NCBI RefSeq assembly: GCF_002554795.1
Contig: NZ_PDEQ01000006.1
Coordinates: 310,001-374,000 of the forward strand
Direction of reading: 5' to 3'
DNA: 64,000 bases
Source of the DNA: Longibacter salinarum
GTDB lineage: Bacteria; Bacteroidota; Rhodothermia; Rhodothermales; Salinibacteraceae
Shown in pieces: positions 61,701-64,000 of the stretch. Position 1 is the stretch's first letter; every line of letters begins with the position of its first letter. The translations under genes and the position numbers were made by a program. The notes below the pieces were generated by a model. It saw only the letters and a program-made list of their open reading frames with translations, did no database searches and was not told where the DNA came from.

Positions 61701-61739
61701 TTGACGTTTGGAAACGTCTGGCGTATATAATATATGCGC
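61701..61739 (+). promoter_or_regulatory. Promoter-like region with two palindromes
   Basis: TTGACG at 61701-61706 and TATAAT at 61726-61731 are spaced by 19 bases, close to a standard sigma-70 layout. Overlapping the first hexamer is a near-perfect dyad GACGTTTGGAAACGTC (61703-61718). Overlapping the second is an imperfect 19-base palindrome GCGTATATAATATATGCGC (61721-61739, one mismatched pair). The pair of dyads suggests regulator binding at a promoter reading toward the surface-protein genes about 350 bases on. Confidence 0.5.
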
Positions 61740-62092
61740 TTATGGATTACGCACTAATAAGTATTGAGTCAAAGCAGTCGTAAGCATTGAAGCTGACGCA
61801 TGAGTATCGGCTCAAAGATTCGGTTTCTCGTGGCAATGGTGTGACCGTGAGCGTGGTATCGGAGTGGGGCGAGTCCGTTTTCGTTCTACTTCGCCTGCCA
61901 ATTCACTGCAAGCAAGATCATTGTTAGCAACTCCCTTGCAGGTCCAAGAGCTTTCTGCCACTGCTTCGCGATCAAATGGTGTCTATTCTAGCACGTGTTA
62001 ACCTCTTTTTGTCGGCCGACAGTCGTCGGCGTCAGAGGAGGAGTCGACTTCGGCCCGGGCGACGGTCTCGACGTTGTATCCGCATAGTTGCG

Positions 62093-62482
62093 ATGACGGC
62101 AATTCTTCTGTCGCTTCTAATCGTCGGACCGGGTGCGAGAGCGCAGTCGCCAACAGGAGGGCTCAACTCTTCAGGGTCATCGTGGGATGCGACTCCGCGG
62201 TACGGTTCGTCTACTGAGAGGACCGGTCGAGATCCCGTCAGCCTTCCGTCATGGGCCCGGTCATCTCCACGATCACCGTCGGGGCCGGCCACTGCTAGAG
62301 ACAGAGGAGACAACCGTCCGGCAGATGGGCCGGGACTTCCAGATGGTCCTGAGTCGGTTCCGATTTCGGGTACGGGCCTCGCGGTTCTCGCTGTGGCCGG
62401 GGCTTCCCTGGCGTTCCGGCGCCTCCGGAATCATCCGAGTGCGACATCCGAGGACGGTCCCGCGTCTAGGTCTCTAGATTGA
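62093..62482 (+). CDS. Short exported protein with C-terminal sorting-type tail
   Basis: A 129-residue protein. ATG 62093 gives a signal peptide (MTAILLSLLIVGPGARAQS). The middle is Ser/Pro/Gly/Arg-rich and looks disordered. The C-terminus reads VPISGTGLAVLAVAGASLAF followed by RRLRNH, i.e. a short Pro-Ile motif, one hydrophobic span and a basic cluster. This resembles PEP-CTERM or PID-CTERM sorting signals, the latter known from Bacteroidota and processed by exosortase-type enzymes, although Ser stands where PID-CTERM has Asp. No sortase gene is in the window. It lies 109 bases before the LamG-type surface protein, with the same orientation. Confidence 0.55.
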   Translation: MTAILLSLLIVGPGARAQSPTGGLNSSGSSWDATPRYGSSTERTGRDPVSLPSWARSSPRSPSGPATARDRGDNRPADGPGLPDGPESVPISGTGLAVLAVAGASLAFRRLRNHPSATSEDGPASRSLD

Positions 62483-62591
62483 GGCGTTCTCGGATTCTAT
62501 CGCTGCGGCGCACGTCCGCCCAGACTGTAACGCATCCGGTCGCAGCCGGCCGGGCATCAAATCCTGCGACTAGAAATCATTAGTGATCGCT

Positions 62592-64000
62592 ATGAGCCAA
62601 CGATACATACTCTTTCTTTTATCTTTCGGCCTCGTCCTGTTCTCGTTCGGCGTAGGGAACGTCGTGGCCCAGGACGGGCCTGGAGGCGTCGGGAATGACG
62701 ATGGATCGGCCGGGCAGCCCATCAACAGTCTGTGGCTGGAGGCCGATCGGGACGCGTTCACAAACGGCGGGTGCTCGACGGTCGCTTCGGCAGGCGACGA
62801 GGTGCGGTGCTGGGCGAGCCAGAGCGACTACACCGAGGGCGGAGGCCAGACCACGGCGGATGTCCCAGGTGGTCTTGGTGCACCTACGCTGGACGCGACC
62901 GTGTCGGGATTCAACAACCGTCCCGGCCTTCGATTCGATCGAAGCGATGATGATGCTTTACGTCTGGAAAATCTAGCTCCATTCTCAAGTGGACAATTTG
63001 ATAGTCAGCAGTTCTATCTCGTTTTTCGGACCGGGAATGACGTGATGAGTCGGCAGGTCCTGTACGATCAGGGTTCCACCAGTAGTGGTTTAAATTTATA
63101 CATCGAAGGAGGAGAGTTGATCGCGGGCGCTTGGGGAGATTCGGGATCTCGGGCGCTACAAGCGACATACGGCGTGACGACCAATTCAGTCTACGTGGTC
63201 TCTGTTGAATTCTCGCGTATTGTCCGTTTCTCAGGTCTCTTTACAGAACTTCAGCTTTATGTCAACCGGACTGCGAGTGCCAGGGACCAAGATGAGGTGA
63301 GAGACCTAGGGAGTATTGCCGCGGGAAACAACGAGGTTGGCCTCGGTAATGTCGCAGGCGGGACTCAATTTGCTGGATCGAACTACACCGGGCCCGGAGG
63401 AAATGGATTTGAGGGATGGATCGGCGATTTTGCTCATTTCCAAAATGATCTCTCGCTCTTTCGTCAAAATGCTCTCTCGCTCATTCGTCACCGAATCGTG
63501 ATGACGTCGTTAGCGGCTAAGTACGGGCTGTCTCTCGACGACGTTCAACTCTACGACTTCTCAGACTACAGCACTCGTGTCGCTGGCGTCGGTCGAGAGC
63601 CAGGCAGGTTCTTTGGCATTCCAGTAACGCACGAATTGGCCGGCAGCGAAGGTTTAACCCTCGACGCGACGACAAATGCGACGGGAGCTCTCTTCGTCGG
63701 CCATAATGGTGGTGCGCCCTCCATCATCTCAGAGACGGATGTCCCCAGTGTGGAAGGTCGGCTGGAGCGTGTTTGGCGCCTCCAGGATGCTTCGGCTCGA
63801 CCGCAGACAGATCTCGTCTTCGATGTCTCGGGTATCGCTCTCGACAGCGATCAGGTGTTCCGTCTCTTACAGGAAACGGATGCGGGGGACGGGACCTTCC
63901 AGAGCGGCACGTCGAGGCTGGTCGGAGGGGCTTACGACCCGGTCGAGGAAACCTATACGATCGATGCAGCACAAGTTAATGGTAGCATTCCGGATGACTC
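62592..64000 (+). CDS. LamG/concanavalin-like surface protein, 3' end outside window
   Basis: ATG 62592 opens a frame of 469 codons that runs to the window edge without a stop. A signal peptide (YILFLLSFGLVLFSFGVGNV ending in VAQ) is followed by SLWLEADRDAFTNGG and RPGLRFDRSDDDALRL, the pattern of LamG-type (concanavalin A-like) domains in Bacteroidota surface proteins, where a 'W-L-x-A-D' opening precedes a sugar-binding-like jelly roll. A second part starts near GVGREPGRFFGIPVTHELAG and continues into a repeat-like beta-rich region (SEGLTLDATTNATGALFVGH). Such proteins are often very large and carry a C-terminal sorting tag, which would lie outside. Adhesion or matrix binding is inferred. 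Confidence 0.75.
   Translation, partial: MSQRYILFLLSFGLVLFSFGVGNVVAQDGPGGVGNDDGSAGQPINSLWLEADRDAFTNGGCSTVASAGDEVRCWASQSDYTEGGGQTTADVPGGLGAPTLDATVSGFNNRPGLRFDRSDDDALRLENLAPFSSGQFDSQQFYLVFRTGNDVMSRQVLYDQGSTSSGLNLYIEGGELIAGAWGDSGSRALQATYGVTTNSVYVVSVEFSRIVRFSGLFTELQLYVNRTASARDQDEVRDLGSIAAGNNEVGLGNVAGGTQFAGSNYTGPGGNGFEGWIGDFAHFQNDLSLFRQNALSLIRHRIVMTSLAAKYGLSLDDVQLYDFSDYSTRVAGVGREPGRFFGIPVTHELAGSEGLTLDATTNATGALFVGHNGGAPSIISETDVPSVEGRLERVWRLQDASARPQTDLVFDVSGIALDSDQVFRLLQETDAGDGTFQSGTSRLVGGAYDPVEETYTIDAAQVNGSIPDD

Larger units (their letters stand above)
61305..62092. other. AT-rich intergenic stretch before the surface-protein genes
   Basis: 788 bases, clearly richer in A and T than the surrounding genes. 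It begins with the RF3 terminator (61365-61410) and holds a promoter-like region with palindromes (61701-61739). A minus-strand frame at 61424-61696 (90 codons) is rejected as a gene for lack of protein-like pattern. A longer reading of the next gene could begin at 61976, but its first 39 residues are Arg-rich and look non-coding. Confidence 0.45.

Noticed and set aside
61715-61745. Resemblance to a dif/XerCD site in the palindromic region
   Set aside because: Shares the GCGCATA start on the minus strand, but the 11-6-11 spacing is broken by about four bases; a promoter reading fits better.
1-64000. CRISPR arrays, insertion sequences, integrase or att sites
   Set aside because: No spaced direct repeats, transposase motifs or integrase genes were found on either strand.

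Overview
The window is a gene-dense stretch (about 58 percent GC by eye) of what looks like a free-living, probably salt-tolerant bacterium of the Bacteroidota, most likely the Rhodothermia (Salinibacter/Longibacter-like). This rests on protein character (DUF4252 and DUF5700-like proteins, a PorT-like barrel, an S9 peptidase, a LamG-type surface protein next to a short protein with a C-terminal sorting-type tail), acidic protein composition, and weak or absent Shine-Dalgarno sequences. It is inference from sequence alone. No rRNA, CRISPR array, insertion sequence or prophage was seen. One tRNA (Arg, CCG) is present.

Layout. 1-5 kb: a superfamily 2 helicase running off the left edge, a secreted zinc peptidase and small proteins. 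4.6-7.8 kb: two histidine kinases and a receiver-only regulator in one minus-strand operon. 8.4-15.2 kb: an SRPBCC protein, then a TolC / ABC ATPase / tandem-FtsX permease / HlyD adaptor operon forming a tripartite exporter. 15.6-22.2 kb: a triple-BON protein, an SQR-like flavoprotein and an operon of sensor kinase, LuxR-type regulator and MMPL/RND exporter. 22.7-32.3 kb: a stress or dormancy-type island with a short-chain dehydrogenase, PEP synthase, Hsp20, a bacterial homologue of archaeo-eukaryotic release factors (baeRF), a second triple-BON protein, a divergent PRPP synthase, a COG2187-type kinase and a COG1926-type phosphoribosyltransferase. 32.8-37.6 kb: secreted peptidases and an outer-membrane barrel. 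37.9-47.9 kb: housekeeping genes (tRNA-Arg, CPBP protease, CdsA, MutL, TilS, Hpt, Nudix, asparaginase). 48-51.7 kb: tryptophanase and an ECF sigma / anti-sigma / DUF4252 operon. 52.7-56.2 kb: a two-gene exopolysaccharide control unit (truncated CapD-like protein and Wzz/BY-kinase) behind a 1-kb non-coding stretch with nested inverted repeats. 56.3-61.3 kb: HD phosphohydrolase, lipase and release factor RF3. 61.3-64 kb: an AT-richer stretch with a palindromic promoter region, then a surface-protein pair running off the right edge.

The most distinctive unit is the 15.6-32.3 kb region. Envelope-stress (BON, MMPL), protein-stress (Hsp20), ribosome-linked (baeRF) and PRPP-metabolism genes sit beside a two-component system. 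Its composition recalls low-oxygen or stationary-phase loci known in other phyla, but the combination with a baeRF is notable. Two genes open at the window edges (helicase and LamG protein) were read directly from the sequence.
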